A DNA stretch of 64,000 nt, from the NCBI GenBank assembly GCA_020746995.1, contig JAGPXD010000002.1, positions 6,758,001 to 6,822,000 on the forward strand, read 5' to 3'. Of the stretch, positions 32,980-45,000 are shown piece by piece. Origin of the DNA: Plectosphaerella cucumerina (Eukaryota; Ascomycota; Sordariomycetes; Glomerellales; Plectosphaerellaceae). Both the position numbers and the translations under genes were made by a program. The first letter of the stretch is position 1. Each line of letters opens with the position of its first letter. The notes beneath the pieces are model-generated. The model searched no databases and was not told the DNA's origin. It saw only the letters and a program-made list of their open reading frames with translations.

Positions 32980-34524
32980 TCAGGGCGTCGTTTCGTCGTC
33001 GTAATCTGCTGCTTCTCCTACCGGGTCCAGGGGCGACGACAGGTCCGATATCTGGCTTTGGATCTCTGGCGACGGCAGCTCGACGTGGTTTGGCGGAAAA
33101 GGTATGCCGTGGAACTCGCTGTCCGAGCTGTGCGCAAACACCCAGTTCTCCAGAAATCTGCTGTAGTCTTCTCGCCGGGTGAACTGGATGCCCAGGTAGC
33201 GGATGTCGAGGGACGGCGCGGGTGCCTCCACGGGGGCCGGCAGGGTGGAAGAGGATGAAGAACCGCCACCGTGAGGCACAGACCGCATCCGGGGTCGCAT
33301 ACGATGAGAGATGGAGAAGCGGCGGGGACCTCCGCTGTCTGGGGCGCTACCACGGCGTGCGCCTCGGACGTTGAGGCGGACCTGGCGGTGCCTGTCGTCC
33401 CGGCCTCTGAGCTCGCCGTCAAAGTGCTGGACGTCGAACTCGCGATAGTGGCGACCACCAGCCCGGTTTGCCAGGACCGAGAGCGTATGGAAGGTCGAGT
33501 AGCGGTCTCGCCACAGTTTTAGCCGCTGGACGAGGCCCATGCCTCGAACATTGCCGAAGCCGTCGGTCCGGCCGTGGACATCGGACCAGATTACGTCAAC
33601 GTCGAAGTAATCGACCAAGTCTTTTCTTCGGACATCGCCTTGAAATCGAATGGAGCCCTCAACGGTGGTAAAGACATACTGGGAAAGTCTCAGCTGATGG
33701 TGACCACGGAATATAGGTGAGGATAGGGACTTGCCTTGACTTCGGTGAGGTGGTCGTGGATGACGACGCCTTCGCCAGTGGTGTATCGCACATGGTGCGG
33801 CTCCCGAAAGCTCACATACAGCTCAAGCTCACTAGGATCTGTATAGGGGCGGTGGCGGGAGTGCAACGTGTGGGGAAAGACGTCTCCAGAGGCGTCCGGG
33901 GGCACTGTAAGGCGAGGGTGTTAGATGGTTGCAGGATGAACATGAAAGAGCCGAGAGCCCGCCGGTGGGCGGGCAAGCAGGCAGGCAGGCATGTCGAGGG
34001 CCAATGCGTACAAAAATGCTCCATGAGCTCGCTGTGGTAGCTACATTGCCAGAGTACGCGGCGTGTCTCGTTACCTACCACCTCCCAGGGGCCGAGATAG
34101 ATGGTCCGCTCGTGGGGCGTGTTCTCGAAGAGGGTTCTGCGGGTTGTCGACAAGGTCAGTGGGTCAGATGAGAGGTTACGGGTGGTGTGGAAGAGGTGGC
34201 CGCAGCCGGACGGCAGACAGAAGGGGGGTCAGGAGCAGTTAGATGGGCATAAAGGCAGGGACTGGAGACGATAAGGAAGCAAGGGGGGCTATGACCATAC
34301 ATGGTGGCTTGGTATCCAGGAGGGCCAAGGTCTAGGGGACGTAATGTCGATGAGAGATTAGGGTGCGAGGACTGTGAGGTGAGAGCTGAGACGGTGGAGG
34401 CGCCAGAGCTGGGGGTCGGTGTCCACGTGGAGTCGAGCGGACTGACGTGGTTCTGGCCGTACGAGGGCGGGCGGCCGAGGGAAGACGAGGTAAAGGACGA
34501 GCCGGAAGAGGAGGAGGCGGCCAT
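32980..34524 (-). CDS. Four-exon protein of unknown family
   Basis: Minus-strand exons 34524-34301, 34136-34075, 33904-33735 and 33678-32980 join in phase to 384 residues. I do not recognise the family. Residues 1-75 are Ser/Pro-rich. The middle (about 76-270) looks like a compact globular domain, with ERTIYLGPWEVV, ELYVSFREPHHVRYTTGEG, YVFTTVEGSIRFQGDVRRKD and YFDVDVIWSDVHGRTDGFG in order. An Arg-rich region follows, then a second conserved-looking block, DIRYLGIQFTRREDYSRFLE. No signal peptide or membrane segment is seen. The last intron (33679-33734) has a GC donor (GCAAGT). The start is uncertain: the exon stays open upstream of 34524 to a possible acceptor near 34690, and further coding exons up to about 35654 are possible. 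Confidence 0.65.
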
Positions 34525-36953
34525 TCCGGCGGTCTGGCCTGGCGGCCTTGCCTGGCCGAACTGTAGAGGTTGACACTCGTAGGCGCGGTGAGCTGGGATG
34601 TCTACTCGTACGGGTCTCGGGAAGGACGAGTAAGGCGAGTGGTGACAGCTTGGGGCTGGTGGTCCGTGTTCATTGCGACATGCCTAGTCGACCAGGAGGC
34701 TGCACCTGGTCCGATCCGGGGGGCGGCTCTCGGTGTCGAAGGGGGAAACGCGGGGATGAACGGGCCAGGGGTGCCGTGTGCCAGTGGTGGTGACCTTCAG
34801 TGAGGCAGGGAGCCGAGATGGGATCGGTAAGGGGGGGTGCGGGTGCAGTGGGTGAGTGAGAGAACAACCGGGTTACCCGTCCGCTCGTTGGGTAAGGGTG
34901 TCGGACAGGACAAGCTTGTGCTCGCACAAGGGACAGGCGTCAGGTACTACCTTACGGTACAAGTAACCTGGGATGGAGGTCGTCGATAAGGATTGCTGAG
35001 GCGCACTAAAAAGGGCGGCTTGGAGGGACGGACGGGACTCCGAGTCGGAGCAGCGGAGGGGTCTCGTCTGTCTCGTGTGTCGTCGGGGCCGTGCGTGCTG
35101 TGCTGTATGTAGCTGTGGAGGGACCTGGAAGCTGTCCACCTGTAGCTCTGATGCGTGGGCTTGAACAGGTCTTCTGGCGAGGTGCGTGCTGAGCAGAGAC
35201 ACAGATGCCTGGCGGGACAGCAATGGTGGGAGAGAGTGTGATGAGGGTTTGTGAGGCCTCGGTGCGGCCCAGGTGTGGTCTGGTGTGGTCTGGCTTCTTC
35301 TTGACGCAACTCTCGTGGGCTGGTTGGTGCTGGTCGGACTGGACATGTTCAAGCTAGCCATTTTCGCGTTGGGCCTCGAACAGCCCCAATTCGCCCGGGC
35401 GTGGACCGCACGTCTCCGCAGCTCTGGGACACTGGAGCGCAGTTGACCTGCTGGAAGGCGGCGGGGCGCGATGCAGCGCCGCTGGCGGGCGGGAAAGCGA
35501 GGGGATATCGGACCTCGGGAGGTAAGCGGGTACTTCCACGGGGCTTTACAGTACGAGTAGAGCTGAGGTGGGACGGCCTCTGAGAAGCTGGAGTCAGAGC
35601 TGGGGATGGGAAGTGTCGACACGGAGTTGTCCAAAACCAATGGATGGAGGACATGGCATGATTGATACGGTACAGAAGGAAGGTCCCCTGCCCTGCCCGG
35701 CCATCCTGGATGTCAGGCGGGCGGAATCACGGGCAGTGCTTTAGCAGGCAAGTCCAATGGAGGGGAGTCACGAACGGGCGAAGCTGAGGCGCCCCCATCT
35801 CATCCATCCCATCCATCCATTGCTGAACACTGCTCAGGAAAGTGCTGCCCAGTGCTCCTTCCGCCGTGAGCTCACCTCGCCTGCTCGCCACAGGGGATCA
35901 CGTACCCCCTGTCCAGGGCCCACCCGCCGAGTCTTCCCCCAAACTCCTGACTCCGTCCAATGAAATCTTCACCCCCGACAGCATGGCCTAGCGACTGGTG
36001 CTTGTCTCTCCAACTTCCTCTCCTGGTCCCTTGCTCATTTCTCGGACATGTTAAGGCGGTACCTCTTCTATTGCCCATCTCCACCATCACCCGCTCCCAA
36101 GAGCCCCAAGTCCTCGTCTGCTTGCTTTACAATCAATAGTAGCAAAAAGCAAACCACCTTGACTTGGCGATAGACAACATCTAATACCTCTGCCCAGGCT
36201 CACAGCCATCCATGCAGCCTACTACAAGCTGTGCTACAGTACCAACGGCCGGAACCTCCGACAACCATCTGTGGCGGGCGTCCTTGGCAGGCTCGGCATG
36301 GCTGTGTGGAATTTCTAAAGAACATCCCGAGAAAGCTTGTCGGGACTTTGCACCTGAGCCCGTCAAAAAGGCACGGGGCGGGCCTCGACTCGGACTTTGT
36401 CATCGCCGCTACGAATACCTACTGCCAGTAGACTCCCGTCTTTTACCAGATCCGCCGCAACCGCAGACGCGTCCCGTAGTCCGACAGTCTACCGGTATAG
36501 TCTATTCGTCTTATCCTTCCGAGTCCTGTCATTCCTCTTTTCCCCACGTCCCCATCGAAAAGACTTGCAGTCAGTTCTGTCCGGGCAGGTTACAGCACCT
36601 CCAACTTCCAGGCGGATCCCTCGCCTGATCCGACCTGTCGGGTCCCTGCCAGCCCGGTTATTGTCCCATCGTCAGGGTCCGGAGCCTGCTGTTAGTTGGT
36701 AGTTAGCTCATGATCTTCCCGATCCGCCACTTTCGCTGGGTCTTGTCCACGCCCCTGGTCCCTTGCACAGCCGCCTAAGCCTGGGCCGACGACTAGGGAC
36801 AGACAGAAAGCAAGGGGAGGGGCGCACACCTCGCTCGTCTCATCTCCACGGCGTCGCGACCCCCGTTCTTCACATCAACAAGCTCGGTGAACGACCGCGA
36901 CAGCATCGAACTCTGCGAGCGCGAGGACCGTCGACCAACCCTCTCGACGTGCA
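34525..36953. other. Region between the unknown gene and the transporter; possible upstream exons
   Basis: The left part is open on the minus strand in several frames. One frame, from a codon near 35369, reads MASLNMSSPTSTNQPTRVA and ends near a GTAGTA donor-like site, so the unknown gene may extend here; it may equally be its leader. The right part is the promoter and leader of the transporter. I looked for the CACGTG phosphate-regulator site there and did not find one. Confidence 0.4.
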
Positions 36954-39302
36954 ATGTCCGTCGCTTCCGAAAGGGGCTTCTCGCGGAGGAAACGAAACAG
37001 AGGCTACCTGGGCCACGACGCCTCTGCCCTGCCCGCCCAGGACTTACAGGTGAACAACGACCGCCATGCCGAGCGTGCCGTCCCCATGCTCACGCCTTTT
37101 GTCCTTTCCTTCTAGGACCGCGACCAGCTGAGATATGAGCTTGATCTGAACTCGTGGAACCTCCGTATTTGGGGTGTTGCAGCTTCGGGTTTCCTGACTG
37201 ATTCGTGAGACCCTACTCACACCTCTATCCATGACATGGCCTGACTCCTCTTCAGATACAACCTCTTCTCGACCAATGTCATTCTTGCCCAGATCGCTTT
37301 TGTCTACTGGCCAGGCCCGGGCCAGAGATGGGAAGGCCTGATTATCAACGGCTGCACCCTGACCGGCTCCATCATCGGCCAGCTGCTCTTCGGCTTCCTA
37401 GCTGATCATTATGGCAGAACCCGCCTCTACGGTATAGAGCTAGTACTGGTCATCGTGTCCACCATCGGCGTGGCCACCAGCAGCTTTGGCTATGGCGACA
37501 TGAGCTTTCTGGGTTTATTTACTTGGGTATGATCTTCAGGGTGTCCCCGTCTCCGGGCAGAAATAGACATGCTAACGAACACACTGCACCACAGTGGCGG
37601 TTTGTCATGGGCATAGGTCAGCTCATATATTCAACCCGCTATTCAACCCTCTCTCTAACACATCCATGTAGGCATCGGGGCTGAATATCCCCTCAGCGCA
37701 GTCATCACTTCCGAGTGGTCGAGCACACAGTCCCGCGGGCGGATGATATCCTCCGTCTTCATGATGCAGCCCATCGGCCAGGCCCTGGCACAGTTGGTCG
37801 GCCTATGGGTGCTGCTCGGCCGGGAGGACACCTACGAGCTACAAGCAAAGCAGTGCGGCCTGAACACGCTCCACGAGACCGAGTGCCGCCGTATCGTCGA
37901 CGGCATCTGGCGCATCGTCATCGGCTCCGGCGCCGTGCCAGCCGTCCTAGCCATCATCTTCCGCTTCTTCCTGTTCGACTGCGGTCTCTACAGCCTCGAG
38001 GTCAAGAACAAGGCCGGCGTCGCGCTCCAGAACACACAGCGGATCTACGGCGCTCCTCCAGGGTCCGCCGCCGAGCCCGGCATCACAGCCAACGGTTCTG
38101 CCGCCACCAGCGAACCACCCATGCCGGTTCAGTTCTCGAAGCACGACCTGTATAAGTTCTTCATCGAGGAAGGGAACTGGTACTACCTCCTGGGCACTTC
38201 CGCCACTTGGTTCTTCCTCGATGTAGGCTTCTGTACGTCGTCCCTCAGTCCTTTACTTCCCATCCAAGCTATCTCCGGCGTCCATTTTTCTCCCACTCCA
38301 TTTGCATGGCCTCTGCCAGTCCCCATCGACTCTCGAAAGTCCAAATAGACATTTACTGACCCGCGTTGCCCCTAGACGGACTCTCCCTCGACAACAGAGG
38401 CACCCTCTCCGACATGTGGGCGACCAGCGCCCCCGCCACTATCGACTCTTCGCTTAAATGCTGGAACTCAACACTGCCGGGAGGAAACTCGACAATCCAG
38501 CAGGAGCGCTGGGACCTGCACGGCCTTCCCATCTGGCAGACCGACGACACGCTGCCCTGTCAGACCATCTACGAGGTCCTGCTCGAACAAGCCAAGCAAT
38601 ACCTTTTGACCGTCTCCATTGCCTCCATCGCCGGCAGCGCCTGCTTCGTCATCCTCGCCAACCGCATCCCCCGGCGCAGTTGGCTGACCATCTCCTTCTT
38701 CGTCCTGGCCATCTTGTTCGTCATCACCGGGTGTGTCTATTACGGCGTGGCGCGGACCTCCGGCGCCCCCGCTACGGTCCTCTTCGTCTCTCTGTGCCAC
38801 TTTATGTTCAACCTTGGTAGGCACCGCCTCTTCCCATTTCACACTATCCTCAAGACTGACATCCGCAGGCCCCAACACTTTAACCTTCATCCTACCTGCC
38901 GAGATCTTCCCGACAGCCTACCGATGCACATGCCACGGCATCTCCGCCGCCGCCGGCAAAGTCGGAAGCCTGGTCGCCGTGCTCGTCGTATACGGCATCA
39001 ACTCCGCCTACGACGACCCGCACCGCCAAGGTCTCATCTTCATCCTGTTCGGGTCATCGGTCGCCCTGGGCGCCATCTACTCGTGGGCATACCTACCAGA
39101 TCCGCAAAGGTGGTACTTCAACGAGGATGGCAAGCGACGCCTCGAGCAGAAGACTCTTGAGGACCTGGGAGGCGGGCGGGAAAAGGCAAAGCAGCAGGGC
39201 GAGGTGATCGGCATCAGAAACAAGTGGCGCGATATCAAGCAGAGGCGGAGACGGCATACACCGTCACCAGGACCGGAACAGCAGGAGATGACTGGGCCGT
39301 GA
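36954..39302 (+). CDS. MFS transporter, PHO84/GIT1 branch (phosphate or phosphoester:H+ symporter)
   Basis: Seven exons (36954-37049, 37116-37204, 37256-37526, 37595-37616, 37672-38232, 38376-38816, 38869-39302) give 637 residues with about 12 membrane segments. TM1 begins GFLTDSYNLFSTN. The marker after TM4 is GIGAEYPLSAVITSEW, TM7 carries TWFFLDVGFY, and a late segment is GPNTLTFILPAEIFPT. Compared with the high-affinity phosphate symporters I know, the Trp, Asp and Tyr of TM7 and the Asn of GPNT are kept. The usual GGDYPLS has become GAEYPLS, and the second Asp of DSYDLF is Asn. The AEYP form recalls glycerophosphodiester permeases of the GIT1 type, so substrate is open. Exon 4 is only 22 nt. 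An enlarged loop of about 60 residues follows TM7. The stop codon lies 124 bp from that of the convergent gene. Confidence 0.9.
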
Positions 39303-39426
39303 CCCGACGACTATCCGTGTACATAGCGTGTATTTCTTTACCATTTCGCATCATCTGTGTCGCTATTATGATATACTCAGTGCCATTTGCACCTTGACAG
39401 CATTATGTTGACAAGCGACCTGTACT

Positions 39427-41621
39427 CTACATCATGGGAATAGTCTGCGGCGGCGCCATCACCGGCGTGCTCTCCGCCGCAGCCACAACATCCAAGGTCT
39501 GAACATACAGCTCTTTCCCGCTCGTGGTAGCCTTGACGGAGGGGTTCTCTTCAATGGCCTCGAGCCACTTGTCCCACCTCTGCCTCTCGGGGTCAGGGTC
39601 GGATGTGTTTGTCCAAGTCCAGCCTCTCTGCGACTCGAGCATTCGTGGGAAACGCAGGGCGAAGGGGGCGAGGTGCACGTCGACCATTGACAGCGTGTCT
39701 CCCAGGAAGAAGGGGCCCTAAACAGAGGCGTAAGGGGCATATTCTATCTGGGCAACAGGCGGGGTTGGGGACTCACCTCCTCGTCTGCGGCCGAGATCCA
39801 ATCCCGGAGGGCCTGCTGGAGCTGCTTCGAAGGCTCAGCCCAGTTCCTCGAGTCCGTCGAGCGGAGCAGCTGGTAAAACGCAGGAATGATGGCGGTATCA
39901 ATCTAGTCACAGATCAGTCAGATACGCCACGAGAACCTAGGCTTCACACGCACATGATGAATCCACTGGCGGCAGTTGGCCCTAAGGCGCGGATCTGACG
40001 GAAAGAGCGGATTTGATCGGTCGACATCCTCAAGCTGCAAGCAGACCATGTCAGCATAAAGCCCTAGGGTCAAGGAGCACAGCCGACTTACATATTCGAG
40101 TATGACAGTACTCTCGGAGCACGCCCAATCTCCCTCGCGGATCGCAGGCACTGTACCCTTTGGGTTTGCCTCAAGCAGCTGTGCCGATGCGGGCCGCTTA
40201 GATGGGTCCGTCTCGATGTATTGGTAGGGAAGCTTCTTGGCCTCGAGGGCAATCCAAACCCGTTGCGAAAAGGGGCTAATGAAGTCAGACACAAGAACAG
40301 TATACTCCAGATGGTAGAGGCGGAAAGACATACCAGAAGCACGCAGCGTACAGCTTCGTGTCACTCTCCTTAGCGTGCTTGCGTACTGTCGCGGCGGCTG
40401 CGGCGGAAGCCTTCCTAGGAGCTTGGTTCTAGACGCGGTCTCAGCTCCCACGCATCTCAACCCACGGTACTGTGGCTCACCTTCTTCGCCTCCGCTTCCT
40501 GCTTCGCCAGCATCCTCATGATGCTGTTCTTCTTGACCTGGTCACTCCTCGCGAGGTCATGCTTATGCGGCCCGGCAACACCGCTCCCCGTAGCGTGCCC
40601 GTTGATCCTCTGGATCGTCCAGAACTTCTGCCCATCACGACCGATCCCGTTGCCCGCCTCGTCCTCGGCGCCGAAAGCGCTGCTGTGGATGGCGGGCACG
40701 ACGCGGAAGCGCCGCTCGGTCGAGGGCGTGAGGACATCGTCCGGGGCAGCAATGGGACGAAAGGTGTCGTCGTCGAGATCCTGCAGGGTTGCACCGCTGG
40801 AGTACTCGGTGATCTTGATCTTGACGTCGCACTGATTAAGCTCGCGGGCGGTGCGCTTCCTCTTCTTCTTGTTGGGGTCATCCGACTTTGGGGTGCCTGG
40901 GGGCCGGCCCTTGAGGCGGCAGTCATAGTAGTGAGAGACGAAGGGCTTGCGCTTATATCGCTGTGTCGAGCGATGCGAGTAGACGTTGTCCACGTGCGGG
41001 AAGTATGTCTCGAATCTGCGGCCTCGTCAGTTGTGAACGACTACCAGTTGAGGGGGCGACTTACTGGTCGTTGGTGAGAATGATAAGCTCGTCCGCATCA
41101 AACAGGCGCTGTCTCCATTCTTGCAGATTCGGAGGGTCAACGACAAGTCTTCTTGGAACAGCAGTATGCTCGCCAGCGCCGTTCTGAGTCTCCGGCTGCT
41201 CGCCGGCAGGGACCATGAAATGAGGCGGCTCAGGCATGTCCTGCATAGGCCCTGTGGCCATCGGGGCAAAAGCAACGTGAGGTCCTTGGCCTTGGCCCAT
41301 GCCGCCCGAGTCCCGGTGAGACGCCATCTCGAGGCTCGGATCAACGACATGGTGATGCGACTGCTGCGCCCGCCCAGACGCGTCGGGCATATTCACGGAA
41401 AAGGCCGGCGTCGCGGCCGCGATGGCCGGGTCTTGGAACGCGTTGGGCACGTGTACATGGGCCATGTTGCCGGGGAACATGCCCATCTGCGACGACATGT
41501 GGTTCGCCATGCTGACCTGCGGAGGCCTGGCCGTCGTGGTTTGCTGGAAGTGTGATGTTGGGGCCGAAGCAGGCTGCTGCTGCTGCTGCTCCTGGCCGGA
41601 CGGGGAGTGCATCGCCCGCAT
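39427..41621 (-). CDS. Zinc-binding-like domain fused to an omega-like glutathione S-transferase
   Basis: Seven minus-strand exons (41621-41065, 41015-40481, 40428-40334, 40275-40092, 40034-39954, 39902-39777, 39717-39427) add up to 622 residues with all phases consistent. Residues 1-185 are Gln/Met/Pro-rich with a polyglutamine run. Residues 186-340 hold HRSTQRYKRKPF, a basic stretch, and candidate ligands C218, C248 and then H326/H336/H338, an arrangement like the C-C-H-x-H plan of FAR1/WRKY-GCM1 domains (Aft1/Rcs1 in fungi); this is my inference. Residues about 385-465 form a GST N-terminal thioredoxin fold with KLYAACFCPFSQRVW, whose CPF cysteine (about 396) is the omega-class catalytic type, and ANPKGTVPAI. 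Residues 480-620 are the helical GST C-domain. The GST part has no ATG of its own, so a separate gene is unlikely. Confidence 0.8.
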
Positions 41622-42093
41622 CACCCGGGAGGAAAGGGGCTGCTCACACGGCCGGCTTCGAGCAAATGGATGTTCTATAGCTTCTGGCCCAGTGTGTACG
41701 GTGGGCTCCGTCGTTGCTGCTTTTAAGTGTATCGTCGAGTTGGTGAATGAGGCATGTTGTGGGCGCGCCAGCGACGTGCGCGCCAAAAAGAGCGACAGTT
41801 TGGGACGGACGGGGTGTGCTTATGTAATCACTTTCACCTGCCTGGACGTCTTCCATGGGGACAGCAGGCACACACACCATCAGGATGTCCGAGTCTTCAA
41901 GGTATTCATTTCGAAAATTGATTCAAACGTTCTTTACCAAGTACCTTGTGGACTATTCCATCGGGATATCTTCAGACTCCAACACCGTCCCGTTCATAAA
42001 TCGACTCTCGACGCCATCAAACCCCCAGGGCCAAGAGAGGAGGTGAGAGTGTGTGCATTAGAAGCGTCAACATTCCATCATCCGCAGCCAGCC
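41622..42093. other. Spacer between the GST-fusion gene and the Zn2Cys6 gene
   Basis: These 472 bp must contain the promoter and leader of the GST-fusion gene and the 3' UTR of the transcription factor behind it, as both are on the minus strand. The fusion frame stays open upstream to 41786 but without an ATG, so the start was set at 41621. Confidence 0.45.
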
Positions 42094-45000
42094 TTACCGG
42101 AATGTCATGGACCCGTACTGGGCGTCACCGTGGCTCCCGTCGTTCCGCTGCCCGTCGATCGTTAGGTCCATCGCGTCCAGGGGCTCCATCCCCACCAACG
42201 ACCTCAGCACGCCGGGCTGCTGCATCCCCTGCCAGCCCCCCGGGGCCATGCCATAGCCGTCTGGTGTATCGCCCATCCCGTAGGGCCGGCTGGCCATCCC
42301 CGATATTCCAAGACCGTACTCTCCCCCGCTGGCGAGGTAGCCGGTGCCCTGGGCGTCCATGAGAACCGTCTGCCCGCCCATGACGCCGCTCGTGTCATAT
42401 GTTGCGCGCCTCGTGTCGTCCATACCGTTGCCCATACCGCCCCTTTGCTCGGATGCAGAGCTCGAGGATGGCGTTGGGCGGTTGGACTGGTCTCCGTCCG
42501 CGGATCCGTTAACGTCACCACTGGTCTCGCTCTGGCCGAGACCAACCATGCCGCTATTCGATTTCTCGTACATAGAACCCGAGCTTGGCGTGAGAATGGA
42601 ATCCTGCCCCTGTCCCCTCGCGTCCGCGTGCAGCCATTGTTGATTCGCGTAATTTTGCCGATTCGTGCGGTCTGCACCGGGGGCGCCGTTCGTTGTCGCG
42701 TCGGCTTCGGGCTCTATCGGGTCCGCGGGCTGGAGGGTGATCTCGTCTTCGGGGCCCCTCACATAGTTGCATTGTGTTGTGTGCTGGATGATGCCATTAG
42801 AGGGGGCGCGAGCATCGCACCTGCCTCGGACTCCAGTCAGGTCAGGCTGGTGACTTCGTTAGCGGCAAGATATCGAGGGGAGCTTTTAGGGGGAGACATA
42901 CGCTGTCCGTGCTTCGTGGGAACGCATTCTGCAGGCTGGGAATCCTTGCTACGAGAGCCTCAAGATCCACATCGAGCTGCACAAGGAACGACTCGGTGAG
43001 AGGGTTTCTCCGTTTCAAGGCGTTCATGGCTGTCAGGAGGAACCGAAGAGAGTCTGTCGTCTGAGTGTCACTGGGTCGGCTCTTGAGATATTGCACGAAG
43101 ACTCGTGCTGCGACGTAGAGGCAGAAGGAGATGAAAGGGTTCATCTGAGCTCGTCGTCAGTATGGCCGCATCGGTCAGCACGATTTGAGAGAGCTTACCG
43201 TTGACAGATCCATGTGCGAAATCATCTTCATGATACTCGTAATCTCATTGGCCGCAGAAATACACCGCACCTTGCTCTCAGTGCTGACAGTAGCCGGCAG
43301 CTTGTTCTTGTCTGCTTTGAATATGGCCGCTTGGTGGAGGCAGATTGTCGACGTGTGGATGCTCATGTTGGTGAAGACAATGTTGGGGTCGCCGCGACCT
43401 TCAGGCAGCTTGATGTGCGGGGGCAGGCAGAGGGAGGTGTTGAGGAGGATGTTGTCCAGCACGCGGTGGCGCTTCCAGAACTCTCCGTTGAGGTCGTGAT
43501 CGCGCTCGTCGACGTCGGGGCGGTGGAGGTGGAGGAGGTTGCGACCGAAGAGGCAGGCCATCAGCACGATGCCTCCGAAGGAAGATAGCTTTCCGGCGCC
43601 GGACGACGTCATGCACGCCTGCAAGGTCTGGGTCTGCTCGGGGCGGCTCATGTCGAAAGCCTCGTCTGAGGCGGGGAGGTTCGTCATGATGTCCTTCTCA
43701 TCGATCATCATGGGCCATCCGGTGCCGATGCTTGCGTAGCGGTCCTCGCAGAACGCCATCCAGAAGGTTCGCCGCCTCTCTTCGCGCTCTGTCCAGTCTC
43801 GAGGGGGAGGCAGTGACTGCTTGACATCGAGGCCAGCCCCGTCCAGGCGGTGCAGGCCGATCCTTGTGGTAGTGTGAGCGCGGGTCGCATTGGCAGACTG
43901 TTCTTTGTCGGGTTACTTACATGTGGCAGAGACGGACGGCGGCGCCGGTGCTCATCCAGCCGCGGGGGAAGTACATCATCTTGAACTCATACGAGGCCAG
44001 CAGCACATGGGTTTGGGCATGAGCGACCGAGATCATGTGCTCGCCGTAGCCCTTGATGTAGTCGGCCTCCACGTACTTCCTGGCTCGCTGGTAGAAGAGG
44101 TCCTTGAGGTCAGAGTACTTGTCCGTGATGGAGCAGGCTAGTGTCCAGATAGCATATCTGAGGCACACAGGGGGCCTTTGATTCGGCGCACTGGATGGGA
44201 TGGTCAGCAGATGGCGCACGATAGAGGGTCATCTCAACTTACAGGTTCATCGCAGCGAGGTACCGGTATTTCTGAATCATGGGTAGCGAGGGATGTACCT
44301 TTTCGAAGAAGATCTGGTGGCTGCGCAAAGTGTCAGTTGTGCTAGGCTCCGTTTTCAATACGATGGGAAGCACACGTACAGCTCGTCGATGGTTTCCTGC
44401 GGCGGAAGAGGCTCCTCCAGTCCCAGGCCAATCATCTCCCACGCAAAGTTGTTCGTGACATTGTTCAGTCCCAAGGGGATAGACGAGTTGAAGTTGAAGT
44501 CGTCCAGAGAGGCGCCCTGCTGCGGTGACTCGCCGTTAAAGTGCCACGAGTGGTCTAGTTCGCGCTCCCCGTTGATGGCGATGGAAGGGTTGGGCACGGC
44601 CAGGGTAGCACCCATCTGGGCAGCGGATAGATGGCTCGAGTTGTTTGTGTCCATGGGCAAGGGCACTGACGTTGCCGCGCTGGAGTTGTCGGTGGTGGGG
44701 AATGGGTCTTGCGTCTTGTTCAGTAGGGTCTCGACTTGTTCTAAGAGGGCAGACATAGGATCAGCAAGTGCCCTAGGTGACGAGACGGCAGCACGGGGAT
44801 GGAGAGCTCACTCAGGCGCTCCTCGAGAGCCTTGACGTAGCCACGCTTGGGGCCGCTCTTCCTCCTGACTTCGTCGTACGCGCACGAGTGGCCGAGCCGG
44901 GCGCATGTGCTACAGCTCGGCTTGATTCCGTCGCATTTGAGCTTGCGCTTGCGACATATCATGCAGGCCAGGCGCTTCGGCTTTGGGACGCCGGCATTGT

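Noticed and set aside
40334..40460. A separate short GST gene starting at the ATG in GTATGTCTTTCC
   Set aside because: That ATG lies inside an intron (GTATGT donor); splicing it out restores the conserved CFCPFSQRVW motif in frame with the upstream exons.
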